A DNA stretch of 64,000 nt from Lineus longissimus (lineage: Eukaryota > Nemertea > Pilidiophora > Heteronemertea > Lineidae). Below, piece after piece: positions 22,353 through 33,700 of this stretch; position 1 is the stretch's first letter; each line of letters starts with the position of its first letter. The translations under genes were made by a program, and so were the position numbers. The notes under the pieces were generated by a model. It worked only from the letters and a program-made list of their open reading frames with translations. It was not told the origin of the DNA and ran no database searches. Location: positions 6,820,001 through 6,884,000 of the forward strand of contig NC_088312.1 of assembly GCF_910592395.1 (NCBI RefSeq), in the 5' to 3' direction.

Positions 22353-25300
22353 TAATATTCATAAGACATATTCAGTTTTTGAAGGAGGTAGTTCAATGAT
22401 GTTATAGGTTCGTATTTATTCGATCCATCGAGGCACGTGATCATGACGTCATCATCCGGCTGACAAAAGAATACAACGGATCGCCGGATTTGTCGTGTCT
22501 TCATCTCCTCCTCTGGGATAAGCACCCGGTGTTTCTGAAAATACAAGTATACTTTGGTGCAAGGATCCCCGAAAAGCGAATTGTCGTCAAGTCGGGCGAC
22601 ATATCCTTGAAAGCGATTCGACTACATGTATATGCCAGGAGATACCATGGCGTAGCCAGATCAGTTTCACGGAGATAGCTAGATGATGTAGATGTGCCGA
22701 CACGTGGCCGAATGTCCAATATGTACAGCATTTTACTAATATGACTAAATGAGCGACATCTGGCTAAATCTTACGGATTTTTACCCGTGCCATGACTTTG
22801 CAAAAGAAGGAAACAGGGAAAAACGCGTCCATCTTTCTTTCAACAATCCCAAACAATGAGGGGACGCAATCTGAAACGGAACACTTAAAAACTTCCACCG
22901 GCGTTATGTTGAAACACTCATGCTTGACATTGATGAAGGCCTAGTTTCATACCTCGAATATAGAGAGCAAATTGCAAATTGAGTAATAGTCACTGAAATC
23001 CACAAGGACATGAGCAGACTCACCGGGGCTGGTATCTGATCCATCGTCCACCTCTCCATCAGGTCTCCCGAGTTGATTAGGACTGCACCGGACATAGGCG
23101 TTGCAGGAATATACCTGCCAGACTTCTTCCTCTGAATCTGCAGTAACAACATCAAAGGAGTCAGAAATGAGAAGTAGAAATACGTGGCCTATCAAATTAC
23201 TCGGATATGTATATATTGCGAGAGGATTCGTCAACTTCTATTCGCCTTCGATACATTTACAACTGATATACCAGTAGGCTGTACATGCTCATACATGTAG
23301 TTGTACATTGTATCACACACAAAATTCCAACCAGACATACATCTACCTTAAAAATTTCTCCCTGTTTTACCACGATGCAGACCACAATGCAATGCATTTT
23401 TTCTTCATTACCAGACGTGCATGTAGTACAATATACACTGCCCAGCACATTCAGCAATCATTGATAAATGTATACCTCCAATCCACCGACATTGTCCTGG
23501 AAGAGTAGCGTGATGCTCCCGTAGTCGGAGTGTTCTCCCAGTCGTAGCTGGCCAGGCTCGGGTTCTAAGAAAACAGAAGGAAGGATCTTACATCATTTGT
23601 GCCTGTGTCATAAAGTGGTGATATGCTAAATAGGTTAATTGATGTGCAGATCTAACTCTCGGGGTCTGAAATTAAAATGTCCAGGATCTCTTCAGACCTA
23701 ATTAAAACTTCTTTCTTATTCAATTCTGAAGTGAACTACGTGATACTACAAAAAATAATCATGGGAGTCTGAATTTTCAACAAGTAATTCTGTGGCTACC
23801 TTCAATGTATATATATATAGCGTATCGAGTAAAAAGATTTGTAGATCACATTTGCAGAGCTATAGTGTTGATAAAACTTTGCTAATTTTACGTCACCCTA
23901 CCTCCCTCCAATGGCGGATAATATAGACACCGCAATGTTGTTTGGTTCTTCGAGGTGTCACCCACAAAGCTGTGGGCATTGGCAAAATAATCTCCATCCT
24001 AAACCACAACAAAATATGATTTTAGTGATGAAACTTCCCGAGAAGAAAAAAAATACCTTTAGAGGTACGCCGTCCGTGAGCCGGGCAGGAAAATAGAAAT
24101 ACAAATTATACACAACGATGTGGTTCAGTAATCATGCATGGAACTTAGCTGAAACTTGGTATCAACAGTGTTCGCATAACAGCCTACAAAACGGCGATTA
24201 TTTACGCAATTGGAAATGTTCAAAGTTAAAATTTTAACGAACGGCGCATGCCTTTTAGCACAGGGCAGGTTTCACAAGCCTCAAGAAGAGCTACAAGTAC
24301 GAGGGACGAAGTACGTATTACAAACTACGGTATTTTTTTAATCAACGACATGATTTTGAAAATTTCTCGGGTCTCCTAAAACTAAGAACCGGTACAAAAG
24401 ATAATATACGAGTGTCGCGTATAAAATGAAAGAGCATAGGACCGGATGACTCGTTTTTCGTACTTCGTCGCTCGTATACGGATTGCGAAACCTGCCCATC
24501 ATTAGGTGACGGGTAACGAAAGAACGATTTACCGTTGTAGGGATTTTAGTTTCGACCGAACAAGTACATGAACTACACTAACCTCGGGTTTCAAAGCAAT
24601 GCCTAAAACCTTCAGCACCCTGAGTGCTAGTTCTTTACACGCTGTAAAGAACTCGGCATTGGCCTCCTCCAGGAAGGGAACATCAGCGGGAAATTTCTGA
24701 AATGGATGTCATTTCGTTTGAATGTAATTTTGAAGAATTCTAACTATATTTAATGCGTTGGGATTCGTCAACGGCAACTGGTAAAGCCCGCTATAGTCCA
24801 GATTCAAAAGGTAATAAAAAAAAAGATTTTTCAAAGCATTACTGCAGCAACCGGCCTTTTCTCTCAAGACAATACGACCGGCATATAGTAGCTATCATCC
24901 AAACATTCTCTCGGGTGTGGTAACACACTGTGTATTGAATAAGCCATTGCATCACGTGGCGGACGGTACTCAGTCCCACCACCGAAAGTTGGCATCTCGC
25001 TATTTCATCTTTTTTTTTAACACATATTAAATACTTGATATTATCTCACAAATCATGAAAGTGCACGGTATAAAAACCGTACGCGCTACCAGGCTTTGGG
25101 ATGAGGAGGATAAATTCCCGAGGCATTTCGTTTGTCATCCAAAAATTACTTTCTTCGTTGGGTAGGGGGCGAGGCCGGTCCATGGGTCCGGAGTGTATTG
25201 GGAGGTTAGCTTACCAAAATGTACCGGCGTAGTTTGGGGTCAGTAAACGAGGTACTGGTTATAATACAGTATATATACATACATGTACATGTCCAACACT

Positions 25301-28300
25301 TACCAATTTACTGTCCAAAGTGTAGTTGTATGCCTCTTTCAAGTCACCCGGTTTGCTCGGATCTATACTGGAAAGACATTGTCAAACTGAAGGCAAACAG
25401 TCAGTTCGATAATTGTGAATTTGCAAACAAATGCGCACAGTAATTTTCAAGGACAGGGAGTATGAGAAAACGTGCCCTCGGGCTAGTTAGAATACCAGGG
25501 AAGCCAAATTAGTCCCGTTAAAAAATCAAATTCGGTTATTATGCCTTATGGGCACAAATAAGATAATAAATAAATTTAATTGCATGCACATTACAAGTAT
25601 ACAATGCATATAATCTTCTGTTTAAGAGGTTGCGCCCCTCTCACTTTTAGAAGGGCACATTCTCTTGTAGAAATTCTGTTAATGTTTTAAGTCTAACATC
25701 TTCATCGCCACTCTAAATAATATTGAATTATGGTCGCGTCTATTTGGCAAGCCGATCGAACAGGCATCTTTTTTTGTCCTGTTTGGAGAGCCGCTTGCCA
25801 AACAGCACTAAAAAGCCACCCTGTTCGGCAAGCCGGGCAAAAATACTACCCTCTTTGGCGAGCCGGAGAGGTTACAACATGTTGGCCAATCAGAGAGCAG
25901 TAACGTCATATTCGAATTTATATGCGCATATTTAACAATGGCCGACTTCCCGCTCTCGATTCAATTTCTGTTACTAAACTCGGGTTTTGGTCAATAATCC
26001 ATGAAGAAGCATGTACATGTAGGCCTACATGACTGTATGGATTTACAAAAAAAGTCATAAACATGATTTAACTGATAAGCATGTTAAATGCATTAGTGTG
26101 CATTTAAGGCGTTTCACTGTAACTCCAGTGTTGCTGACCGTGTTGCCACGAATGATAATGAGCTCCTGGATGGTTGAATATGCATGAGTTCGGCTCTCCA
26201 TCTAGGGCAGAAAAAAGGCGCTGTTTGGTGAGCCGGGCTTGCCAAATAGTCACTTCCTTGAAATTATATCCATCTTGCATGTATTTTATAGCAACTAAGG
26301 TGATATAAGCGTCAAAATGAACTCACTGTTCCATTTTCATTGAGACCCAGCCATTGTTTCCCTCCTCTTTCCGCCGTTTGTACAGCTCCTTTCTGGCCAC
26401 AGGCAGTTGGAAGAAGTCATTTGACTTGGATGTAATTTTATCAATCTGAAGGCAAGACAGATAAGAAGAGCCAACTCGCAAGGTCGGTTTCAGTAATCGA
26501 TGACTGGTGGCCGGGTCCCAGCTTTTCAGTTTTTCGCCCAATCCTGAGATTGAACTGTAGACCATTTTGGGATGCATCCTTGGGCCAGCGCCAGCGTGCC
26601 AGTGCCTGTGCCAGTGTGCCAGTGCCAGGTATTGAACCCACCCATTGGATGTGACTGCACGGATATAGAAGTCCTTGGATGGCAATGGGGCAATGGCCTT
26701 AGGCCATGGGACGAGTGGCAAAAATGTGTCTAGAAAAAGGATTCCGTTTGACAATTTAGCGGGCAAATTGAAAACAGTTGTTTTTGGGTAATATGGGGGT
26801 GCTGATTTCAAAAATCAATTTTTCGCCCGCGTAAAGTTGCACATTAAGTCAGAAATGAGACCCTTAATAGGAACCAATGGTCCCAAAGTAGGGGTCAAAA
26901 AGTTGATGTCATCGAAACATGTCAACATGGGTATCAAAATGAAGGTCTATGGGGTAACTTTAACATTGCATAGTTTTTGGCCCCCTTAACGAACCGTGGG
27001 ACCCCCCAGGGAGGGTCAAAAAGGGCAAAAGTGGTAACTTTGACGCTGTCCCACGATCTTCATCGGGACTATAAATGGATAAAAACTGTTTTATTTGACA
27101 GTAATCGTATAGACCTTCAAAATGATACCCATGACAACACTCTCGGGGTAAGGGTTGCCGAGATAGTAATTTTGACCCCTTTTTAGGCTCCAAATTTAAG
27201 ATCTCGAAAACCTTTTGCCCAAGGGTGTCGTCATGGGTATCTATGAAAAGGTCTCTGTGAGTACTGTCGAATAAAACAGTTTTTATCCACATGCGGTGCC
27301 CATGAAGCTCATGGGAGGCGGTCAAAGTTTCCACTTTTGCCCTTTTTGACCCTCCCTGGGGGGTCTCACGGTTCGTTAAGGGGGCCAAAAACTATGCAAT
27401 GTTAAAGTACCCCCATAGACCTTCATTTTGATACCCATGTTGACATGTTTCGATGACATCAACTTTTTTACCCCTACTTTGGGACCATTAGGCCCTATTA
27501 AGGGTCTCATTTCTGACTTAATGTGCAACTTTACGCAGGAGAAAAATTGATTTTTGAAATCAGCACCCCCATATTACCCAAAAACGACTGTTTTCAATTT
27601 GCCCGCTAATTTGTCAAACGGAACTTCACATTTTTCACGCTCGTCCCATGGCCTACCTCAACTGATATAAAAATAGCCTTGTGTGCCTTGTGTGTATTGT
27701 TAAAGGGAATGGCCCGCCAAAAAATGGGGAGTTTTGGACGGCCCGGTCAAAACCTTAGGCGGGAATAAGGTTTCATTGATAAATATAAGGAGTTTCAAGG
27801 CCCCCAAATCACTTGTAAGGTTCAATAGATAGTGGCCTTTCATTGGTTTACCGTCTGGGTATCATTTACATACTCTCATTTTGAAAAATATGACAATATT
27901 TACGATCACGTTATTGATTTTTGCAACATTTTCGGTAACGCGCCCCTTGCGGATCTGTAAGGTACCATTCGGATGCTTGAAAAATGCTTCGTCTCGTCGA
28001 TTCGCTCGCGGATAAACGCATCAGGTAGACTGCAGCAACTTTTAATTGTTGGAGACAGAGAAGGAAGGAATATGATTATCAGTTTGATGAAAACTTTGCA
28101 AAGTTTCTCCTTGGGACTCGAAATCCATACTAATATTCTCTCCATTTTCCATTTTCTCCTCTCTCCAACTCACTACTATCGCTATTGACTGCGTAACATA
28201 CACTAACATTCTTTCGCTATCATTGCTAACTTCATTTACTAGAACACTGGCCTCTTTGTAGCCGATTATGTAACCCATAGTGGAAACACCTGACAGCGCC

Positions 28301-29792
28301 GCCCGGCATGATCCACGTGCTACTGGCATATTTATAACTCGTAGTAAATAAGGTTGTAAAAATATGCAAATGAGATGCCGTATATGGAAACCATGACGTC
28401 ACTAAGCAGTTCTTATTTCTGCTACGGGTGGCGCTGTTGCTTGCTTCTGGAGGCGCTATTCAACCTCTTTAACTGTTTTGGTCAGCATGCAAAAGGTTAT
28501 CAATAGAGCTACAGTGGAACCCCGGTAACACGACCACTCATGGGACCGTGGTCGGAGTGGTCGTGTTACCGGGGTGGTCGTGTTAGCGGGGTTGGGAATC
28601 CCCAGACGAAATACATGATTATTTTTCCCGCCAAAATTGCCGACTGCAAAATTGCCGACTCCATGTACCCGACTGTTTGTGACGATTGAAGTAAACTTGT
28701 CGTATGAATCCACGTGAATGATGAGTTGAGTATGCTACAGTTTTAATCAAATCTATTTTCAGTCAAAATATTTAAAGAAATATAAAATGATACTCTAGTA
28801 AATCAACCAAGTTCTCCATATCATAAAACATTCAAACGTCTCGCAAGCTTGTTATTGTCATAAGTGTGGTCTTCAAACTACCCGCCGTTTATTATAAGTT
28901 CATATGCAAATCACGCAAATCACATGATTTTGCTGCTGCTGAGTGCGCATGTCTGGTACTGAACTGGCTCAGTAATGAAAACAAACCATGAAAACGTCAG
29001 AAAAGGAAAGTTTATTTATTCATTTACACTTATACAATTGATCATACCTGCAAAATCACATTGTATTTTTTGTTTTCATATGTATTCCCATGGCCATTGT
29101 CCCCGTCTCAACAAAGCTTGGCAGCGAGGTGCTAATTACTATGCCGCGGTCGCGACCGATTACGGCAATTAGGCCTGGTGGTCGGGTTAGCGGGGTTGAT
29201 TTTCAGTTTGGGACCGGCCAAGCCAGTGGTCGCGGTCGGGGTACCGGGGTGGTCGTCTTAGCGGGGGTCTCTTCATGGTAATTAGAGAGGAAACCATTCG
29301 GGACCGGAGAATCGTGGTCGCGTTAGCGGGGTGGTCGCGTTAGCGGGGTGGTCGCGTTACCGGGGTGGTCGCCAACCGGGGTTCCACTGTATTTCAATTT
29401 AGGTTATGTTTATGGTGTGTGTATATTTAGATAATAGGCACGTGACGCTTCGTGTGACTTGGCTAAAAAGTATTTGGAAAATAGACCCTGGGAGATTTTA
29501 GAGTAGCAAGACTAGTTACATGTATTTTAAGAGAAGATTCAGGTTTTCACCATTTTTGCTTCGAGTACTCACATGTCATACATGACAGACAATACATACA
29601 CGACTACAAACTCACCAATGCCTGGTCTATACCATGGTTCTCCAGATAAACGAATCCATATTCTTTGAATGCTGCTCCGACCGCCTCAGCCACTGCAAGA
29701 ACCTCATCACCGTATGTACCTTTGCTTGTAGAGGAAAGCCAGTGAGGTCCACATGCTCCAAAATCTACCACAGGGATGTTGTCAGCAGCCAT
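22352..29792 (-). CDS. 2-oxoglutarate/Fe(II) oxygenase, IPNS/hxnY-like (minus copy)
   Basis: Eight exons in phase: 29616-29792, 26327-26445, 25304-25367, 24583-24696, 23902-23998, 23476-23564, 23024-23137, 22352-22534; 318 residues. The N-terminus (NIPVVDF..., GFVYLENHGI) is the DIOX_N domain of the isopenicillin-N-synthase-like family. The catalytic domain holds the iron ligands H202 and D204 (EHSDYG) and H260 (KHRV), and the 2OG-binding R275-x-S277. All key residues are present, so an active soluble oxidoreductase is expected; the substrate is unknown. Exons 5 and 6 have the same lengths (97 and 89 bp) and all introns the same phases as the plus-strand copy starting at 30772, which indicates an inverted duplication. 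The first intron (3.2 kb) is loaded with repeats. Confidence 0.9.
24263..24498. repeat. Short foldback element in an oxygenase intron
   Basis: GGGCAGGTTTCACAA at the left is mirrored by TTGCGAAACCTGCCC at the right. Inside these, GTACGAGGGACGAAGTACG faces CGTACTTCGTCGCTCGTATAC. It sits in the intron between exons 4 and 5 of the minus-strand oxygenase and is probably a MITE-type foldback. Confidence 0.7.
25738..26253. mobile_element. Non-autonomous TIR element with subterminal GCCAAA repeats
   Basis: Ends read CTATTTGGCAAGCC and its complement GGCTTGCCAAATAG. Several related TTGGC(A/G)AGCCGG words repeat near the left end in both orientations, a common trait of subterminal transposase-binding repeats. 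No transposase is encoded. It lies in the intron between exons 2 and 3 of the oxygenase. Confidence 0.6.
26701..27654. repeat. 954-bp near-perfect palindrome
   Basis: The left half (from AGGCCATGGGACGAG) reads as the reverse complement of the right half (to CTCGTCCCATGGCCT), with the centre near 27177 and only scattered mismatches. Matching landmarks include the CCCCCAGGGAGGGTCAAAAA block and the GTCAACATGGGTATCAAAAT block. The two halves give near-identical short open frames on opposite strands, an effect of the palindrome and not evidence of coding. It lies in intron 1 of the minus-strand oxygenase. Confidence 0.93.
28512..29389. mobile_element. Pogo-like MITE flanked by TA
   Basis: The ends CAGTGGAACCCCGG and CCGGGGTTCCACTG are inverted repeats flanked by TA on both sides. 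Multiple GTGGTCGCGTTAGCGGGG units follow internally, while the middle is AT-rich and non-coding. A TA target and CAGTGGAACC ends fit the Tc1/mariner-pogo superfamily. It lies in intron 1 of the minus-strand oxygenase, 227 bp from exon 1. Confidence 0.8.
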
Positions 29793-29820
29793 CGTACACT
29801 TTACACAAGCCGAACAGGCG

Positions 29821-29850
29821 GAGTGCCCTGGAGTGCCCTGGAGTGCCCTG
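29821..29850. repeat. Three exact copies of a 10-bp unit
   Basis: GAGTGCCCTG is repeated three times, 28 bp upstream of the minus-strand oxygenase start codon, so it lies in its 5' UTR or core promoter. Confidence 0.85.
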
Positions 29851-29879
29851 GAGAAAATCGTCGGGATTGTAATAGAATT

Positions 29880-30020
29880 CTACGGAAGCGTATTAGTGCC
29901 AAGTAAAAAAAAAGTTTTGGTATTAATGAAGAATTTTTTTTATCACGTACGTACGAGATAGTATTTTTTCCTTTATGCCAGAAACTTTTTCTTTTCACTT
30001 GGCACTAATACGCTTCCGTA
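29880..30020. repeat. Foldback MITE in the shared promoter region
   Basis: TACGGAAGCGTATTAGTGCC at the left is matched by its complement at the right end (about 29996-30020). The 90-bp loop is AT-rich. It sits in the 979-bp gap between the start codons of the two divergent oxygenase genes. Confidence 0.85.
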
Positions 30021-30478
30021 TGTTCATGACCATTATTCCCGACAAAAAACTTCTCTCACTAAGCAGCCTGGTTTGTCTCATCAGCGACAGTGGCGCTCAA
30101 CACTATACCTACTTGGATCTAAATATAGATTTTATGAGAAATTACTTTCCCCACAAAATTGGTGGACAGCGGAACTTTAGGGACATCAATGTTTGTCATT
30201 GACTTTGAAGGAAAAGCATTTGGGAAAATTAAAGATTGGAAATGACAAATCTAGAATACGAGATTTCATGTATTAGGTCAATGCTCTGCCAGAGGTATTT
30301 TCTCCCGATGGGAACGAGATTTAGTAAACCGGTTTCACACTGTGGTGTCCTTTATCGATCTTCTAAGTTCTAAGGCTCTAAATGAATCCTGAAGGAGAAC
30401 CCTCATTGTGTCAAATCAATAATATAAATGAGAATTTAAAATCTTAAGCCATGATGAAATACAGAAAACCCCACGGTG

Positions 30479-30565
30479 TAAAAATAGTTTGACATCACAA
30501 GGCTAGCCAACCAATCAGGCCATTGTTTCGTCAGCGATCACGTGTGGAGTCACATAATATACACT
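30479..30565 (+). promoter_or_regulatory. Upstream promoter block, copy 1
   Basis: A CCAAT box (30511, within CCAACCAATCAGG), a CACGTG E-box (30539-30544) and a TATA-like ATAATATAC follow in order. The same block is retained in copy 2, which suggests that it is used. The distance to the start codon is about 210 bp. Confidence 0.55.
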
Positions 30566-30771
30566 TTCCAGAAATGGGGCGCTGAGTGTCCGAAATAGTG
30601 ATGTCATAAGGGGAAACTTATGGGCCTTATGGTGGAGGGACAAAGGAGATAGTCATGGTTGACCAACACACTTGAATGCCTTTGATGACGGACAAGGGGG
30701 AAAAAGTTAGTTCCAATGCAAGCCACCAATTTCGGGAAGCATGTTATCGTCTGCTGCTCCTTCATTCAAAC

Positions 30772-33700
30772 ATGGCCGATACCAATATCCCCGTCGTAGA
30801 ATTCTCTTGCTGCCGTCTTGGGACCCCACCCCTGAATTCTGATGGCAAAGTTCTTGAAGTGGTGAAGCAGATTAAGGAAGCGTTTAATGATTCTGGATTC
30901 GTCTACTTGAAGAACCATGGAATAGACCCATCTTTGGTAAGTGACAGTTGAGTTCCACTGCCCCGATTTCGTCATATTGAGGCTTGAAGCCTTTCAATCA
31001 CGCTGGAAATTCTGATCTTAGACTCCTCCGCAACGATTTGAGTTATGATTATATATTAGCGATAAAAAGGGCGCAGGAAATGACCAAATGCAATAATAAG
31101 ACGACACTGCGTTGTGAGTGCTCAATGATCAACCAAATCAGGATTCTGCGAATGTACATGTAAACCTTTGATTTAGGCACCAATGACGGGCATAGGTTTA
31201 GGAGAGGGTCAGTTTTTGGACACACATTGTGGGTTTTTTCGCGTTTTACCTCACATGTACACAATGTACATGCAGCCTGTCAGGAGTTGTGAATCATTCT
31301 TAAAGGCCTACGTCGTTGGTTCAAATATTGAAAATTTCCTATTGCTTAAAAACGTTCTGCCATTGTGACGATTTACAAATACTAGTGTAGTAATGACTAG
31401 TATAGTTATGTACCAAGTTAATATAATAAACTGCACCACATCATTGTGTATAACTGCATTCACGCTCTATTTTCCTGGACCATCAGTAATTACGAACGGC
31501 GTACCACTTAAATGTAGCATCCATCTTATATCGGGCGGCCATAAAACAATCTTGAAAGCTCGATAACTGTAAAAAAATAAGTTATTGAACGTCGTACCAT
31601 TTTTGCTCTTGACCGTGTGATATTGATAACCTGTCTTCGTTTTGATAGCCTCGATCCACTACGCTGTACATCGAGCCTATGTGCAATCTCGAAAAAAGCC
31701 AGGAATTCCAGCCCAAAAACATTTAAGCAACGGTTTAAAAATAGTTTGACATCACAAGGCTAGCCAACCAATCAGGCCATTGCTACGTCGGTGATCACGT
31801 GTGGAGTCACATTATATATGTCAGAGCTACAGATCGGAGTTATCAGATCGTCTGCTGCTCCTTCATTCAAACATGGACGATGCCAATATCCCCGTCGTAG
31901 ATTTCTCTTGCTGCCGTCTTGGGACCCCACCCCTGAATTCTGATGGCGAAGTTCTTGATGTGGTGAAGCAGATCAAGAAAGCGTTTAATGATTCTGGATT
32001 CGTCTACTTGAAGAACCATGGAATAGACCAATCTTTGGTAAGTAACAGTTGAGTTCCACTGCCCCGATTTCGTCATATTGAGGCTTGGAGCCTTTCAATC
32101 ACGCTGAAAATTCAGATCTTAGACTCCTCCGCAACGATTTAAGTTGTGATTATTTATTAGCGATAAAAAGGGCGCAGGAAATGACCAAATGCAATAATAA
32201 GACGACACTGCGTTGTGAGTGCTCAATGATCAACCAAATCAGGATTCTGCGAATGTACATGTAAACCTTTGATTCAGGCACCAATGACGGGCACAGGTTT
32301 AGGAGAGGGTCAGTTTTGGGACACACATTGTGGGGTTTTTTTCGAGTTTTACCTAACATACACACATTGTACATGCAGCCTGTCAGGAGTTGTGAATCAT
32401 TCTTAAAGGCCTACGTCGTTGGTTTAAATATTGAAAATTTCCAATTGCTTAAAAACGTTCTGCCATTGTGACGATTTACAAATACTAGTGTAGTAATGAC
32501 TAGTATAGTTATGTACCAAGTTTTAGCTAATTCCCAATATAATAAAATGCACCAGCTCGATACCTGTAAAATAATGAATTATTGAACGTCGTATGATTTG
32601 CTAGCTTGGAGATTGCCTTAAAGTGAAAATGTACGACGCAGTATTACGATTCGGCGAATCTGGTAGTGGCTGGAAACCGTAAGGATTCGGTGAAAGCGCA
32701 AGTGCAACTTGGGATTCCCAAATGGACAAAACGTTGGAGGGAAAGAGGAATTCCCGATGGTAAAAACTGACAAGGTCACAATTCGGTTTCGGCGAAGGTT
32801 GGAGTATCTGGGGAATCCCAAGAGGCAAAACTGCCCATTTTTCCCTAGGATTTCTAAGAATTGATTCCCCGAATGTGAGACTCGACTGGGTATTCCCGGC
32901 GAGGAAACCTTACCATAAGAATTCAGCGAAATGTGGCCAGAAACAACGCTGTAGCAATTCGTCGAATGTGGGGAATCCCAAGAGGCAAAACTGCCCATTT
33001 TCCCCAGGATTTCCAAGAATTGATTCCCCGAATGTGAGACTCGTATGGGTATTCCCGGCGGTCTGGTCAGTTCCATAGACTGTCCCGAGTTGGCGCCACC
33101 GGCCGATAGCCTCGGGGTGGCAGTAGCCGGACTCGGAAAAAGAGTCTGGCTTGTAGAAGCGACTGTCTGAAGTGAGCGCTTGTTTTGTATTAAACTAGTC
33201 GTCAATAAAGTCAAGAATACCGAATTCTAAAAGTTTATGTTAAGTAAGTTCCCGGTTAACCGGCAAGCAGAAAGGCCGGACGTTTTAAAACCTTACCATA
33301 AGAATTCAGCGAAATGTGGCCAGAAACAACGCTGTAGCAATTCGTCGAATGTGGGAGCGGTTGAATGGTTGTCCGTGGTGAAAAAGACAAACATTTTCTC
33401 TAATAAATTGGCATGGGGTTTACCTAGCCAGGGGGATAATTCCCGTCTTTGCCACAATGACGCCGCCACTTGTAATGTAGTATCACACCAACGCTGATCT
33501 CTGATAATGATTTTCGCTACTGTTGCGAGGTAGTTTTGGAATAGGCTAGTGAATTTCAGGCAGGCCTATATGGTTACAGGCCGTTCCGGAACACAGTGCA
33601 TTGTTTATTGCAATCAACGATTTTTCAATTATCCGGTTGGGAGAAGTCACGGTCCTGCTGGAAGCCATTTTGTAGGAAAAAACAACATATCTCATACCAA

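Larger units (their letters stand above)
30477..32600 (+). repeat. Tandem duplication of promoter plus first coding exon
   Basis: Copy 1 (about 30477-31602) and copy 2 (about 31733-32600) share the upstream CCAAT/E-box block, the 165-bp coding exon and about 500 bp of following intron. Copy 1 carries about 180 bp extra between promoter and exon and another insertion near its end. Divergence is low but includes several amino-acid changes. Confidence 0.9.

Noticed and set aside
26960-27388. Open frames on both strands beginning MAPLTNR and continuing similarly
   Set aside because: They are mirror products of the 954-bp palindrome and not conserved coding sequence.
32618-33214. 198-residue minus-strand open frame
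   Set aside because: It spans duplicated repeat blocks and repeats itself internally. No transposon or host domain is visible.
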